Origin: Dipteronia dyeriana | Taxonomy: Eukaryota > Streptophyta > Magnoliopsida > Sapindales > Sapindaceae | Direction of reading: 5' to 3' | DNA length: 64,000 bases | NCBI GenBank assembly: GCA_032871835.1 | Contig: CM065296.1 | Span: 15,144,001 to 15,208,000 of the forward strand | Part shown: piece after piece, positions 40,401-52,913 of the stretch | How positions within the stretch are numbered: the first letter of the stretch is position 1 | How the letters are laid out: the number at the start of each line of letters is the position of its first letter | The notes under the pieces: generated by a model | What the model saw: only the letters and a program-made list of their open reading frames with translations | What the model was told of the DNA's origin: nothing | Database searches by the model: none | Made by a program: the position numbers and the translations under genes

Positions 40401-40636
40401 ATTCACATATGAACAGCATTACCAGAATCGCGTCCAAACCTCCTGAAACACATCAAAGAAGATACAAGTGATGCAGAAGTGGTACAAATACGTTTTTTCA
40501 TTCACAAACACGAATCTCTTTTTATTCAAGCATCTCGATAACACGAATCCATCCACCTCCACAAACATAGCCAATTACAATACATGCATATAAACTTCAG
40601 GACATAAAGATGTGGATGCATGACATAATAAGTTCA
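37421..40636. other. Intergenic DNA
   Basis: No gene I can support. Open frames at 37769-38014 (minus) and 39551-39775 (plus) look like chance or relics. The last 100-200 bases before 40637 are probably 3' UTR of the minus-strand peptidase gene. Confidence 0.35.
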
Positions 40637-42833
40637 CTAATATAAAGAAGCAATAACCTCCAACAAGGATGCTGCGAATTGCATTTGAGTCTCCTTGTCT
40701 ATGGTTAAGAAGAGAGGCACATGAACAAAGAGCGATTTTGTCCCGTTCTGCTCGGCAAAGCGAAGGGAATGATAGTAAACATAATTGCATACGAATCGAC
40801 CGGCATCATCAGAGGAAATCACCTCATAACCCTTCTTCACCAAGGTTTTTGTCATATCCTCAACAGGTAAAGAAGTCTGCAAGAAGTTAGAATTTTTTAT
40901 AAAAAAAAAATTTAGAATGGATGAAGAGAGGATATAATATAGTATCATACACATAATCACAAACATGTTATGAGAAATCTATGAAATGCATTTGAAAATC
41001 GAAAAACATTTTGGAGAAAACCATTATCTGCAACAAGAACTTGAGGTTTAATTTTGACAGTCTTGGGACTTTCATCTTTTCATATTTTTTTAATGTATTT
41101 TAACTAAAAAAAGTTGGACCAAATTAGACATCACAAAGACAAATTTAGCTTGATTTAACAAAAGTTCAATTCTCTATAAAACTAACATCAATTTGGACTT
41201 GAATCACTGTTAATAAATGAATTAAGCAATCTAGCCTGTTTATATAGAATTCATGATTACAAATGCTAGAGCATTTTATCATTTTTGCAGCTGATAAAGC
41301 ATATGTTCAGGAAATGAAGAAACTGGCAAGCATTCTCTTCCATTACCAATAAAAAACATATGTTTCCACACCGTTGCATTCTATTTGACGATAAAAAGGA
41401 ACCTATAAAATGCGCAAGAGATTTACAAAACAATCTTCCAAGTATCCACTAGAATTCACGCCATTTAGAACCATAACACAATCTCATCCTTTCTAAATAA
41501 CAATAATTTGTACGTCAAAGAGGTATGTTTAGTGCTAAATTATTCAAGCTTAGCACATAATGTTAACTCCACAAGAACCTGCTGGAACATATAAGCAAAA
41601 ATTAATATGTAATAATAAAAACCCTTCTACCTTTCGGACTCGTGATATCTCACCATCTGCAGGAATAATTGGTACTTTCTGCAGACGATAAACCACGTTT
41701 CATTAGATGAATATCCAGAAGGTTGAAAAAAAAAACCCTGCACTTGCACCGGAGAGATACTTGGGAATATATCTAACCTGAGGTTTCCATCCCATCTCAT
41801 CAGGACATCGAAAAGTAGCTTCGTTAACAGCTTGTTGCTCAATAGCAAATCTTATCGCACCACTATTAACGCCAAAGTGAAGCTGCACCAACATTTTTAT
41901 ATAGGGTAAGGAATATAAATGCACAGTTGTCAAAGGAAACAAGCTCCATTGCAACTAAGACAAGGTCTTGGCACAATGCATCTGATCCAGTTTTCGCTTC
42001 TCGCATCAATCTTTTTTTCATTTGCATAGACATAATCTCTCAAGGAAAACATGAAAGCATCTAAATCTATAGTCAAAATACTGAAGTCACATCTCATGAA
42101 TGTAATCATCTTTCCGAAGTTACATCAAGAAATTTACAGTTCATAGAGAACTGAGAAGCAAACAGCAAATGAACCAGTCATGATTTTTAGTCTCACTGAC
42201 TAAAAAGTGAAATGAGGAATATGAATCTAAAAGTTTCTATTGCAACATTTATAAATTTTCATAATCTTAATCACAAAAAGGGTACATTAAACAGACACTC
42301 ATTCTACTCCATTAGTCCATGCAAAGTTAATTCTAATAACTGAAAAACACTTGCAATCCTAAGATGCAAGAACAACCTTAGTTGTGGTTTTTCGAAGCCA
42401 TTTTAAGATGTACTTTCTGGCTTTCTGAAATACAAAATGGAAGTCTTGCAATATTTGTATACATGCTAGCAAAACTACCAATACAAAAAGGAAATCCGAA
42501 GACAATGAATTGATCTCAGATGCAGAATTCTGACGAACAATAAAATGAATCACGAGCACAACTCACCCAAATAATCCTTTTCGAACTGGATGATTCGGAA
42601 TCCTTGTCACTTATCGCAGATTGCAATGTCTGGTAAAGAGTAGCAACTGCTCCCTGTCCTGCAGTCTCAAGTATAGTGCAACTCCCCAGAATTAGACCTT
42701 TTGGCATACTATTTTTCTTCATATACTCTTTTAAACTACTGACAATTGTCTCGGTCGGATTTTCTGAGACTCCATGGAATTTCTTAAACCCCGTCACATG
42801 AACAGTGACTGCCGGTGGCCCTTCGGACCCCAT
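40637..42833 (-). CDS. Pyroglutamyl-peptidase I (pyrrolidone-carboxylate peptidase), family C15
   Basis: Four exons on the minus strand join in phase 0: 42833-42567, 41882-41778, 41678-41631 and 40876-40637, giving 219 aa, the usual length for the family. The start MGSEGPPAVTVHVTGFKKFHGVSENPTE opens the family's typical GF-x-F-x-G-V-x-x-NP N terminus. The catalytic triad is visible: Glu104 in FAIEQQAVNEA, Cys170 in DDAGRFVCNYVYYHSL and His192 in SLFVHVPLF. These enzymes remove N-terminal pyroglutamate from peptides in the cytosol and help glutathione and peptide turnover in plants. All key residues are intact. An acceptor-like site near 42906 and a donor-like site near 43735 suggest a leader intron, not proven. 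The neighbours are transposons on both sides. Confidence 0.95.
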
Positions 42834-44691
42834 TAGCTTGCTATCGAGATGAAAATGACAATCTGCTGTTATGGCATGAAAAAATCGAAACTAATGTCTA
42901 AACTGCCTGCATTAACAAAAAACATAAAACACAGTTCATCAGTCACACAGCCAAAAACACACAAGCATGATGCAATAATAATTCATAACTCAAAAAAAAT
43001 CCAGCAAGAACCACAATCCTCGGATTTTAACAGCATCTAATCCACAACAAAATCATATTAACAACCTCCATGGTTTTATCAATTACTAAAGATTAAATTA
43101 TCATTTGTTGATCACATAAAACTAGAGCGATAATGAAACAATTAAATATAGATGATGATACATTGAAGCCAAAACATTGCCTAGTCACACCAATAGAGTT
43201 GCATATTCAATTCAAATGACCAACCCCAGAAAGTTTTAATCTTTTTAATAACAACTTATGTAACTTTCAGAAACTTTGCATCAAATATTTTTTAAAAAGT
43301 CCAAAATTTCAAGAAATAAACTACATTTAACATCGAAAGTGACAGCCAGAATAGCCCAACCAGCAGATAAACATGCGATACTGTTGTTACAAATCATCGA
43401 ATTATTAATTTAAGCTTGATGATCAGATCCAAAAAAAAAACATAAACCATCTTATAGCAGTTTCCAACCCTCAAAAACAAACTATTATTTACAACAACAA
43501 AATAAACAAGCCCAGTTAATCACAGGATTAGTTATAATCAAACCACACCTCCTAAATCCAGAAAACCAATACCAACAACACCCCAATTTAGACAGATAAT
43601 TGATCAGAAACCAAGATAATCAGAGATATCAAAACCCCACAAAGAAACCAATCTACCTTACAAAATCAAAACAAAGAGCTTGAAACTTTAAGTATGTGTT
43701 TAATAAGTCAATGGTTATCCTCCGCACCTGTTAAATCATCAACAAATAAGAAAAAGAAAGGAACCCCACCAAAATGAAAAGAAAAAATAATAATAATAAA
43801 GGTAATGCACCAACTACCAGTCTTATCTTTTGATTTAACTGGAGACTAAACTGCTGATAAGGATTCCTATCGAGAAAAAATAAATAATAAAGAGCGTGGT
43901 AGTGGAAGGTCACTTTCAAGAACCCAAAAAAGAATAAAATTATTTATAATAACTTTATAAGAAACACACAAGTGATTACATGACATTATTACTATTTACA
44001 ATGTAATACATACATTTATGATGAGATTTTACGTATGTACATTAAACCATGCATCTTGCATGGTGTTAAATCCTTATAGGTATCCTTTTTTCTTCTTTTT
44101 TTTAATAAAATAAAAAATATTAACTGTATCCGTTTGGTTGAGCTTTCTACTGGTTCAAAAGATCTACGAACGTTTATTTAAAAATTTTAAAATTATTTGG
44201 TTAAACTTTTAAGAATGTTTATTTTTAATTGAGTAGAAGCCAGTAAAGGTTTAGGTAAAAGCTCATGGGGAAGTACTTCTCTAAATAGACATTTTCTTAA
44301 AGAAAATCAATTAACCAAACAATTATATATATTTTTAAAAAAACTTTATTTCTAATAAATCTACTGTAAATAGATCTTTTACCAATAAAGATTTTTTAAA
44401 AACTCAACCAATCAAGATTAGAACGTGGGTTCAGAGTCCCAAAATGTACAATTACGGTGGAATGGATATTGTAATGAAGAGAAACCTCAGCCGTTGGTGT
44501 GGAATGAAATGGATATTAGATTGTATATTTTTTTTTTTTGAACTTAAAATAGTGTTGTGATGGGGTTGTATATGCAAAAGTTTGTCTCATCGGCACATGA
44601 TTTGAGTTTGGTGTTTTTATTGTTTTTTTATTTGTGATGATTGTTTAGGAACACGGGCTGTCACACGCATCATCACCAACAAACATTGTCA
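42834..44691. other. Upstream region of the peptidase gene (probable leader, leader intron and promoter)
   Basis: No coding region. On the minus strand, the sequence above the ATG has a plausible 5' UTR to about 42906, a possible leader intron to about 43735 and promoter beyond. The 43920-44690 part is AT-rich with no structure I can interpret. Confidence 0.4.
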
Positions 44692-44735
44692 ATTTTTTAT
44701 AGGATATAATCATTTTCTTGATATATTATACATTT

Positions 44736-46077
44736 GGCTCAAAAAAATAAATAGCACTTTTTGGAGAAGACGTTTCAATACTATCACTACTACTTTATGA
44801 CTTATGTTTAAAAGACACCTATTATGGTGAACGGATAAAAATATCCAAATAGTTGTTTCATCAGAATATTTGATTCATTTTTTTACAGTGAGAGTTATGA
44901 AATAGAGAGAGAAAGTTTCATTGAAATTCAGGAGCTACGCAGATGCATTCGGGGGTCGAGCTCCCCGCCGAGCTCGCGAGCTTTTTTTTTCTAGTCAGTA
45001 CTTAATATGTTCGAAATATAATTACAAAAGGCTCAGAGCCTTTAGTAAAAGTCTCAAACCCAGTAAAAGTCTCGAGCTTTTTTTGTAAGGGTTCGAGCTT
45101 TTTTGTCAAGTGTCCGAGCATTTTTTTATTTGATTCGAGACTTTTTTTTTAATCAAGTGCCCGAGCTTTTTTGCACTTGATTCGAGACTTTTTGCCAAGT
45201 AAAAAAAAAAGCTCGGGCACTTGGCAAAAAGTCTCGAATCGAGCTTTTTTACCAAGTGCCCGAACTTTTTTTAACTTGATTCGAGATTTTTTACCAAGTT
45301 AAAAAAAAAAACAATCGAGCTTTTTTGCCAAGTGCTCGAGCTTTTTTGCACTTGATTCGAGACTTTTTGCCAAGTTAAAAAAAAGCTCGGGCACTTGGCA
45401 AAAAGTCTCGAATCGAGCTTTTTTACCAAGTGCCATAGCTTTTTTGCACTTGATTCGAGACTTTTTGCCAAGTTAAAAAAAAAGCTCGGGCACTTGGCAA
45501 AAAGTCTCGAATCGAGCTTTTTTACCAAGTGTCCAAGCTTTTGTTTACTTGATTCGAGCTTTTCTGACAAAAAAACTCGAAGACAAATCAAAAAAACTTG
45601 GAAAAGTATAAAAAAACTCAGAATCATATCAAAATAACTCGGATACTAATAAAAAAGGCTCGAAGTATTTAAAAAAAAATCTCGAATAGAATATGGAGAC
45701 TAAATGTTCATTCATGTTCATACAAAGATTGAGACAACAAATTATAACGAATGGATACATTGTTAAACCACACAGAAATATATGATAATGTATAAAAGAA
45801 GATCACAAACATATGTTATTTTTTTTAACAGAATCTGGAGAGAGACAAGTTTTTTGGAGAGAGATGAGTTGTAGATCGATTTTCAGACAACTATTTTGGA
45901 GAGAGAGGAGTTATCGTTTTCAAAGTGTAGATAGAAGCACAATGAGAATAAAAATAAATTATTTAAGGGTAATTTGGATAGTTTATCATAATAGGTGTCT
46001 TTTAAACTTAAGTTATTAAAACGGTGACATCATTACAACACACACATAAAAAGGTGACATATCTCACCATTTCCACT
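44736..46077. mobile_element. Mutator-like element with hairpin-rich core (copy 2), nested in the left arm of the outer element
   Basis: Perfect 9-bp duplications TATACATTT (44727-44735 and 46078-46086) flank the element. The left end GGCTCAAAAAAATAAATAGC and right end CATATCTCACCATTTCCACT match copy 1 (3227-4664) in reverse order, including ACTTATGTTTAAAAGACACC near the left and its inverted partner near the right. A GC-rich block with CGAGCTCCCCGCCGAGCTCG (about 44958) also matches copy 1. No transposase. The core is the array 45110-45560. Confidence 0.85.
45110..45560. repeat. Tandem array of palindromic units with TTCGAG and GCTCGGGCAC motifs
   Basis: At least three units contain GATTCGAGACTTTTTGCCAA, a short A-rich loop with GCTCGGGC, then the exact complement ending in TCTCGAATC: 45179-45240, 45354-45415 and 45452-45512. 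Each can fold into a hairpin with a stem of about 22 bp. Open frames on both strands across it are artefacts of the repeats. Confidence 0.9.
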
Positions 46078-47034
46078 TATACATTTTGCCTCCTTTGGTT
46101 TTAGAAATAATCATTCTTCTCTCTGAAAATCAAAATATTAGATTCTTTATCACATCTAATATTGGTAATGGTCATTCACCCCCCTAAAAACAAAAATATT
46201 AGACATTTTAATCTTTAACTGTTATGAATTCCGTTAGTCAAATACTTTGACAGTTAAAAAATTAATTAAATGATCTTAATAAACTTGAACATATCATATA
46301 TGACTCCTATTGATATCACTAGTTGTTTTTAAAGGAAAAAAATATCAGAAATAAAAAAATAAAAACTTATTGAAATATTTATAAAAAAACAGAATTAAAA
46401 ATAAAAAATTTAAAAAATTATTTAAACAAAAATTAATAAAAATATTAAATGTAAATATAAAAAATTTAATTCAAAAACATTAATATAAAGAATGAAATGT
46501 AAACATAAAAATTTTATTTAAAAAATATTAATATAAAGAATAATAAAATAATATAATAATATAATAATATAATTGTAAAAAAACTAAAACAATATTAAAT
46601 TTTATTTTGAAATATTTAATCGTTTTTTTTAATATTGATTTTTTTGTTGCTAATTTTTTTTAATTTTTATTTTCAATTATGTTTTTTTAAAATACTTTTG
46701 TTAGTTTTTATTATCTTATTTCTGCTTTTTTTTCTTTAAAAACAATTAATGATATCATTTGGTGGCATAACTCATGTGTTCAAGGATATTAATGTCATTT
46801 AATTGATTTTTTATTGGTCAAAGTATTTGAATAACAAAATTCCTAATGTTAGGGGGTAAAATGTCTAATATTTTGATTTTCAAGAGGGGGAATGATCATT
46901 ACTGAAACTAGTGGGGGTAAAGTATCTAATATTTTGGTTTTTAGAGGAGAGAATAACTATTACTAAAACTAGAGGATGCAAAGTGTCTAATATATCAAAC
47001 TATTGAGGGAAAATGATTATATCCCATTTTTTAT

Positions 47035-50000
47035 CCATTTGGACCATCTCCCATTTTTTATCCATTTGGACCATCTCCCATTTTCTAATATTTTCTAATA
47101 TTTTTTATAATTAATCATACCTAACTATTTTTACATCTTATGATTTTAATATAACTTTTTTAACATTTATATTTTTTACCTAATAATTTTTAACTTTTAA
47201 ATTTCAATATTATTTTTGTTGGTTTTATTTTAATTTTAAATGTTTTTTTTTGTAATATTTTAATACTAAGATGTTAATGTTATGGGGTTTGGCTAAATCA
47301 ACTTATGGCTTAAACTTTTGACTTTAACATCTCAACAACTCATGTGCTTTTAATCCAAGAGTTATAAATATATTCAAATATCAACTATTTAAGAGCAAAT
47401 AAGTGGTTAAGATGTTTGAGTCAAAATTTTATGTCATAAATCTAAGTTGGTTTAACTTGATTTATAATTTCATATGTTATTATTTTTGTTTTATTGACTT
47501 ATTTAGAGTTAATTATTATATTAAATGTTAATTACATACAAAAATTGATGATCTGAAAACATGTGTTTTGAATTAAAATAATTATTATAAAACGTAATAA
47601 ATAAAAATTTAAAAATAATTAAAATATAGTCAATATTAGACTCGGTTGATTAAATTTATGATAAAAAAGTTATAACAAATTAATTGAGTTTAGTTAAAAA
47701 TATAAAAAAAATATGGGAGAAATTTAATTTGTTTAAAAGGTAAAATAGGATTATATGAATGTGAATAGTAAAATAGAGATTGCGATTTGGATCTCCAAAT
47801 TCAGAGAAGGTCTTAGACGATGGTATACTAGAGTGTAAAACACATTATATGATATAAGATTCAATCCAATCTAAATCCAAATCCAGCTCGAAAGTCCAGA
47901 CAAAAAAAAGTCTGAATCCATATCTGATTTCGGATATGAATTGAGAAAAAAAAATTGAATTCGGATAATCCCAATATGAGAATTTTCCAAATTCAAATCA
48001 TTTCCGAGGTCGATTTTGAATCCGGTTTGATCCGATGTTTTAAAAATATGTATATTGAATTTATGGGTTTAGCTAATATACAGGGTGTGAAAATCTTGTA
48101 TAATTACTGGATAATTTACTGGTTGTTAGATTGCTATGTGGTAGTAAAAAAAATTAAAGTTGAAATAAGAGTAACAATATTTGTACCCCTTTGAAACTGT
48201 ATATACACGCTAAATTTATATATTTTTAAAATTCTAAAATTATCCTTAAATTAAATTACTTTTATAACTATTTTTTTTTGAAAGAAAAGATTAAAAGATC
48301 GTAGCAACAAATGGTGGATTACAAAACAGAGTTAAGTGTACGCTTTTGCAATTTGGTTAGACTCTCTGTAAATGAATCAAATTTAAAAAATAGGATAAAA
48401 GCTCGACAAATTTTAAAATGTCAGAGAGTCAGCATAGTTGACTTAGCTAAATAATTAGTTATTTTCTTGTGTGTGCTCTGTGTTCTTCGAATTCGATTCC
48501 ATAAAAACTGGAAAAAAATAACTTGTATCGAGCTTCTACAGTATTTACAAGACAACAAAAGGAGAAGCATAAGCAATTAAGCAGCCATAACCTCATCCTT
48601 TATGTCTCAATTCACAAATATAAAATAGTAGAGAGGAGGTTATCTAGATTTGAAAAGATGGAGGAGGCTATTGCGTATTCCATTACAACATTGAATGAAA
48701 AGACTATATTTTTTATTTTAATGTATCCAAAATTAAAAAAGAAGGGTATATTTGGTAATTTAAGGGACGTATTTACGATATATAGTATTTAAAAAATATT
48801 TAATGGGATGAATATATAAAAAAGGGTGTGCATATAATTTTCCAAGAGTGTAAATACCGATACTCTTAAAATAATTACAGGTTATAATAGGTTACAACGT
48901 GTTATTTCAAGTTAAAACTTATTTTTTAAAATATGTTTAAAAAATTAAAATGCTACGACTTTGTTAAACATTAACCACTTCCATCGGTGAAGTGACAATT
49001 TTTTTAAAGTTTTTTAATGGTTTAATATAATTAAAAAAATTAATATTTTTCAAAATAAAATTACAACTTTGTTATAAATGTAACCACTTCCATTAGGTAA
49101 GTGACATCATTTCACAATGTGACAAATATGGTAATTTTTTTAAAAAATTTAATATACGATGTTAATATTAGAGAAAATTATTTTTTTAAAATATGAAATT
49201 AATCTAAAACTATTAATATTAATCACTGTATTCTCATCAACTATTAATATAATTTGTGGAGTTTAATTCTTTTAACATAACATAACACATTGACTCGTAT
49301 ATATATAATTGAAACATATATTAAAATTATATAATTAAATTTATTTTAATTAATTAACATAAAAGTATCTAATATTAATATTCATTCAATGACATATTCT
49401 GATACTAAAACACTAAATTATATATATTTTTTATGATAGAGTATTTAATTATCTATATCATTTGTGGTATTATAATTTTTTTAATATAACATGAAATTAA
49501 AATGTATATGAACCACATGTGAAATTAAATAATTAAATTTATTTTATTTTATTTACATAAATCATAAAACATGATAAAGCCTATGCAATGTTTTATGTAC
49601 ATTTTTTGCAATGTCATTGTAAATAGACTTTGTTGTATGTTGAAATAAGTGCAATAGTAGAAATTTGCGTTGGAAGCAATATGATGCTCAATACGGGAAA
49701 AAAAAAATCATTAATGTATCATTTTTTTTAACATGAAACTTATATTTATAGACAGTTGGATCTACAATTGAATTTATGAGTAGACACCGACAACTTGCAA
49801 AACAGAAGTAGTGATCGAGGGGCACTTGAGTGACTAGAGTGGTAGCCAGCTAAATGGACTCTAATGCTTAAGTTAGTTGGGATTATATGAATTGAAGTAG
49901 AATTACATGAAACGAAAATAGTAGTAAAATGATGATCAAACTGTTTTTTCAACAATAATTGTATAGTGAAGTACGATATATCACTGTGGGTTGAATGTTA

Positions 50001-52245
50001 GGGCTTGAGGTGGAGGTAAGGTGGTGAATGATGATTTCTGCTTGATCGAGTGTTATGCTTCACGGAAACTGAATGGGTTGATGTCGAATGCAGAATCATG
50101 AATGAATAGAGGTCAACGAGTTGAAAGCTTGACAACAACGTGATTTGATGAGTAATTCATTGGTATGTCAGGTTGTACGTTGTTCCATTATCGATGATAA
50201 GTGTTATAATTGATTGTTTAATTCATTTTAAAGAATTCATTTACTATGAGTAGGGGTTGATATTTTGAGGTTGGGTCAGGCCAAGACCAAAACTGACCAT
50301 GACCCGATAAAATTTCGGTTTGCATGTATGTTAACTGAGAAGGGTAATTTTTGTTGAGAAAAGTGATCATAACCAAACAAGTTAAGGTCGATTCGGTTTG
50401 AGTCATTTACAGTTTTGGTGCCCAAACCTAACTTAGACACGACAATAGGTTAGATCGACTTCGGATTTACATGGCATATACCTGAAACCCAATTGAGTCA
50501 AAGTTCTCTATACATGATCCGTGTCTCGAACAAGTTATCAATTTCTACCCTATATCCGAACTCATTTGAGGCAGAGTGACCCATACCCTACCCGAATTGA
50601 TCCGTACCATTTAACAAAAAAAAAGTTCAAACCATTAAATATATGAATTTTATCATACAATTGGAAAATATATTTAAATTTAACATATAAATTACAAATA
50701 AATATTAAAATTTAAAGTTCAATGTACATTTAAAATTCATGTATAAGCATAAATTTAATAGAATATAATATTATAATATTAATTTTAAATTTTAATATAC
50801 AGTATAATTAGTAGAGAGATAAAAAAATAGAGTTTTGTTTTACCTATTATATATTTTTTTAAAATTATATAAATACCGGATCAACCGGAACGGATCCTTT
50901 ATAGTTGTTAGATCCAAACCCGACCCGGTTACAACCCAAGCCAACAATGTTTGGCCTAGACCCACCTGATACTTGTTTTAAGTGCTCTAAATCCGTCCCA
51001 AATGGATTAGATCCCCACCGGTTGGGATGGGTCGGGGATTTTTATCATCTCTACCCCTAATTTATGAATCGATTGAAGTAGCATAGGAAAAAAAAATGAA
51101 TTCATCATAATTATTGGTGCTAATCATATTAAATCAATAAATAAGAATAGTAATTGTAATATTGGTACGTGGTATAAAACATAATTTTTTTCAAAATTAA
51201 ATTTTGTTTGAAAAAAAACTCATAAACATGACATAGTTAAAAATGTTAGAGAATAAAAATGAAGTAATGTTCTTAATTTTATTAAAAAAAATTATATTTT
51301 AATAATATATGACAAATGACAAAATAATAATTATTAATAAATTGATGAAGCCGATTTTTTTTTTACAAAAATTAATTTTGAAATAGGTAAACTGGAATAA
51401 TTTTAAAATGTTACTTGCAATGTTTATATATATATATATATATATACTTTTCTTTGTTTGATTTTTTTTTTCATTTACTCAATCACCAAATTAAATTTCT
51501 CTCCCTTCAACAATTCCCAACACAATCCCACTTATCACTCCACCATTCGGTGACAATTACTTTGAATTTATAACCGTATCTACAAGTTGTCAATAATTTT
51601 TTTTTTTTAATTTTAAAAAAATCAAATCCATTATAAAAATTCAATCTAATGGTTAGTTATTAGTTAGTAACAATACTGATTCAGTAACATAGTATGACCC
51701 TTATATTTTTTTTTTTTAAAATGGATACTTTGTGCAGTGTGATTGCATACATACTGTGCACATTAAGCATTGGATCAGTTGAATTAATTTTTGTTTTCTT
51801 TTAATTAAAAAAAACAGCTGAATTTATATATATATATATATATTTTAAATCTGAAAATAAAAAAAAATCTAAACTGAATTTGAAAAGTCCAAAAATTTAA
51901 CCCAAACGAAATCTAAAGATTTTTCTGAAATTGCAAAAATCCAATCCGATCTGATTTTCGGATTGAAATGCAATTTTATTTTTATTTTTTAAAAAGAAAA
52001 ATATGTTCCGGATTCGAACCTAATTCGATCCGAAAATCTAAAAAAATTGGATTCAGTTCATCAGAATCCGATCCGTTTGATACCTTAGGTATACAAAGCT
52101 AATATCAGGAAATCCGAAACAATCATTTTAAACATGGTATTTTTTTTTTTAAAGGAGTTTAAACATGATATTCATCCCAAACAAAATTTATGAATTTTAA
52201 TCCAATATATAAATCATATTTAAGTTAGACTAAATATAATTTATA
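47035..52245. other. Gene-poor, very AT-rich intergenic DNA
   Basis: No coding region can be supported in about 5.2 kb. A 27-bp segment (CCATTTGGACCATCTCCCAT core) is tandemly repeated at 47036-47088. Segments rich in GGATTC and TCCGATCC-like words (47860-48040 and 51880-52085) resemble each other and are probably decayed repeat DNA. AT dinucleotide runs occur at 51428-51447 and 51826-51842. Confidence 0.4.
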
Positions 52246-52345
52246 TTGACAAGTTGAGATTGGTTCAGTGGTAAACTCATCGTATCGTAAAAAGTTATGG
52301 GTTCAAGCCGTACCCTCCCCCCATTTCGAGTATTAGTTTAATATA
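52246..52345 (+). mobile_element. SINE remnant
   Basis: A-box-like TTGGTTCAGTGGTAAACTC and B-box GGGTTCAAGCC occur about 35 bases apart, the same pattern as the minus-strand SINE at 29649-29781. No poly-A tail or target duplication is clear. Confidence 0.5.
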
Positions 52346-52871
52346 TATGTATAGAAAATTAGAAAGAGTGAACGATTCGGCCATTGTGAAAAATATAGAG
52401 AGTAGTTTGATCGAAAATGAAAAAGTCTCGACTCTCAACCATTTAGAATTATGAATTAGATCGTGATGGTTTTTGGACGGAGTATATGGATTTGAATCAT
52501 CTCCTCACATTTTGTGTCCTTACCTTATCCTCACTTAGATTAATTTTATCTTATTGTAGTGTAAAAATATAAAAATCAATAGAAATAATCTAAATAATTG
52601 ATTTGTTATATTAAATACATGACAATAAATTATGAAGGTAAGGATACAAAATGTAAAGAGATGACCTAGATTCGAAACAGATTTGGATCGTATGAAGTCG
52701 AATTCTGATTGGATTTTTGACTACCACTAGTTCGGTTCGGTTCTATTTTGGCCCAACCCGGCCCATGGAATTGATCAAAATCCGCTGCAATGAAGTGTCC
52801 CGTCGGCCTCTGCTCGCCGTTGATTTTGCATACCTATAAAAATTCTAACAGTCCCTCCACAACCATCTTCG

Positions 52872-52907
52872 ATGTTTCCTATGATTGAAAACCTTAGAAC
52901 AGTCTAG
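52872..52907 (+). promoter_or_regulatory. Possible upstream ORF of the G6PD gene
   Basis: ATG at 52872 opens a short frame MFPMIENLRTV with stop TAG at 52905-52907, seven bases before the main ATG and in the same frame. If the transcript starts upstream, it could reduce translation of the main frame. The transcription start is unknown. Confidence 0.35.
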
Positions 52908-52913
52908 GCAAGT

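Larger units (their letters stand above)
44701..47025. mobile_element. Mutator-like foldback element with inverted repeats of about 220 bp (outer of a nested pair)
   Basis: A perfect 9-bp target duplication ATTTTTTAT (44692-44700 and 47026-47034) flanks ends AGGATATAATCATTTT and, inverted, GGGATATAATCATTTT. After removing the inner element, left sequence 44701-44735 plus 46087-46250 is matched in inverted orientation by about 46810-47025 (shared blocks include CAAAATATTAGA, GGTTTTAG and CAAATACTTTGAC). The interior (46250-46810) is extremely AT-rich with no transposase. Nine-base duplications and long inverted ends indicate the Mutator superfamily. Net length without the insert is just under 1 kb. 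Confidence 0.8.

Noticed and set aside
45110..45560. CRISPR-like regular repeats
   Set aside because: Units are palindromic and variable, without unique spacers, in a plant nuclear context within a transposon.
45271..45637. Open frames on both strands across the TTCGAG array
   Set aside because: Mirror-image frames over palindromic repeats; an artefact of composition.
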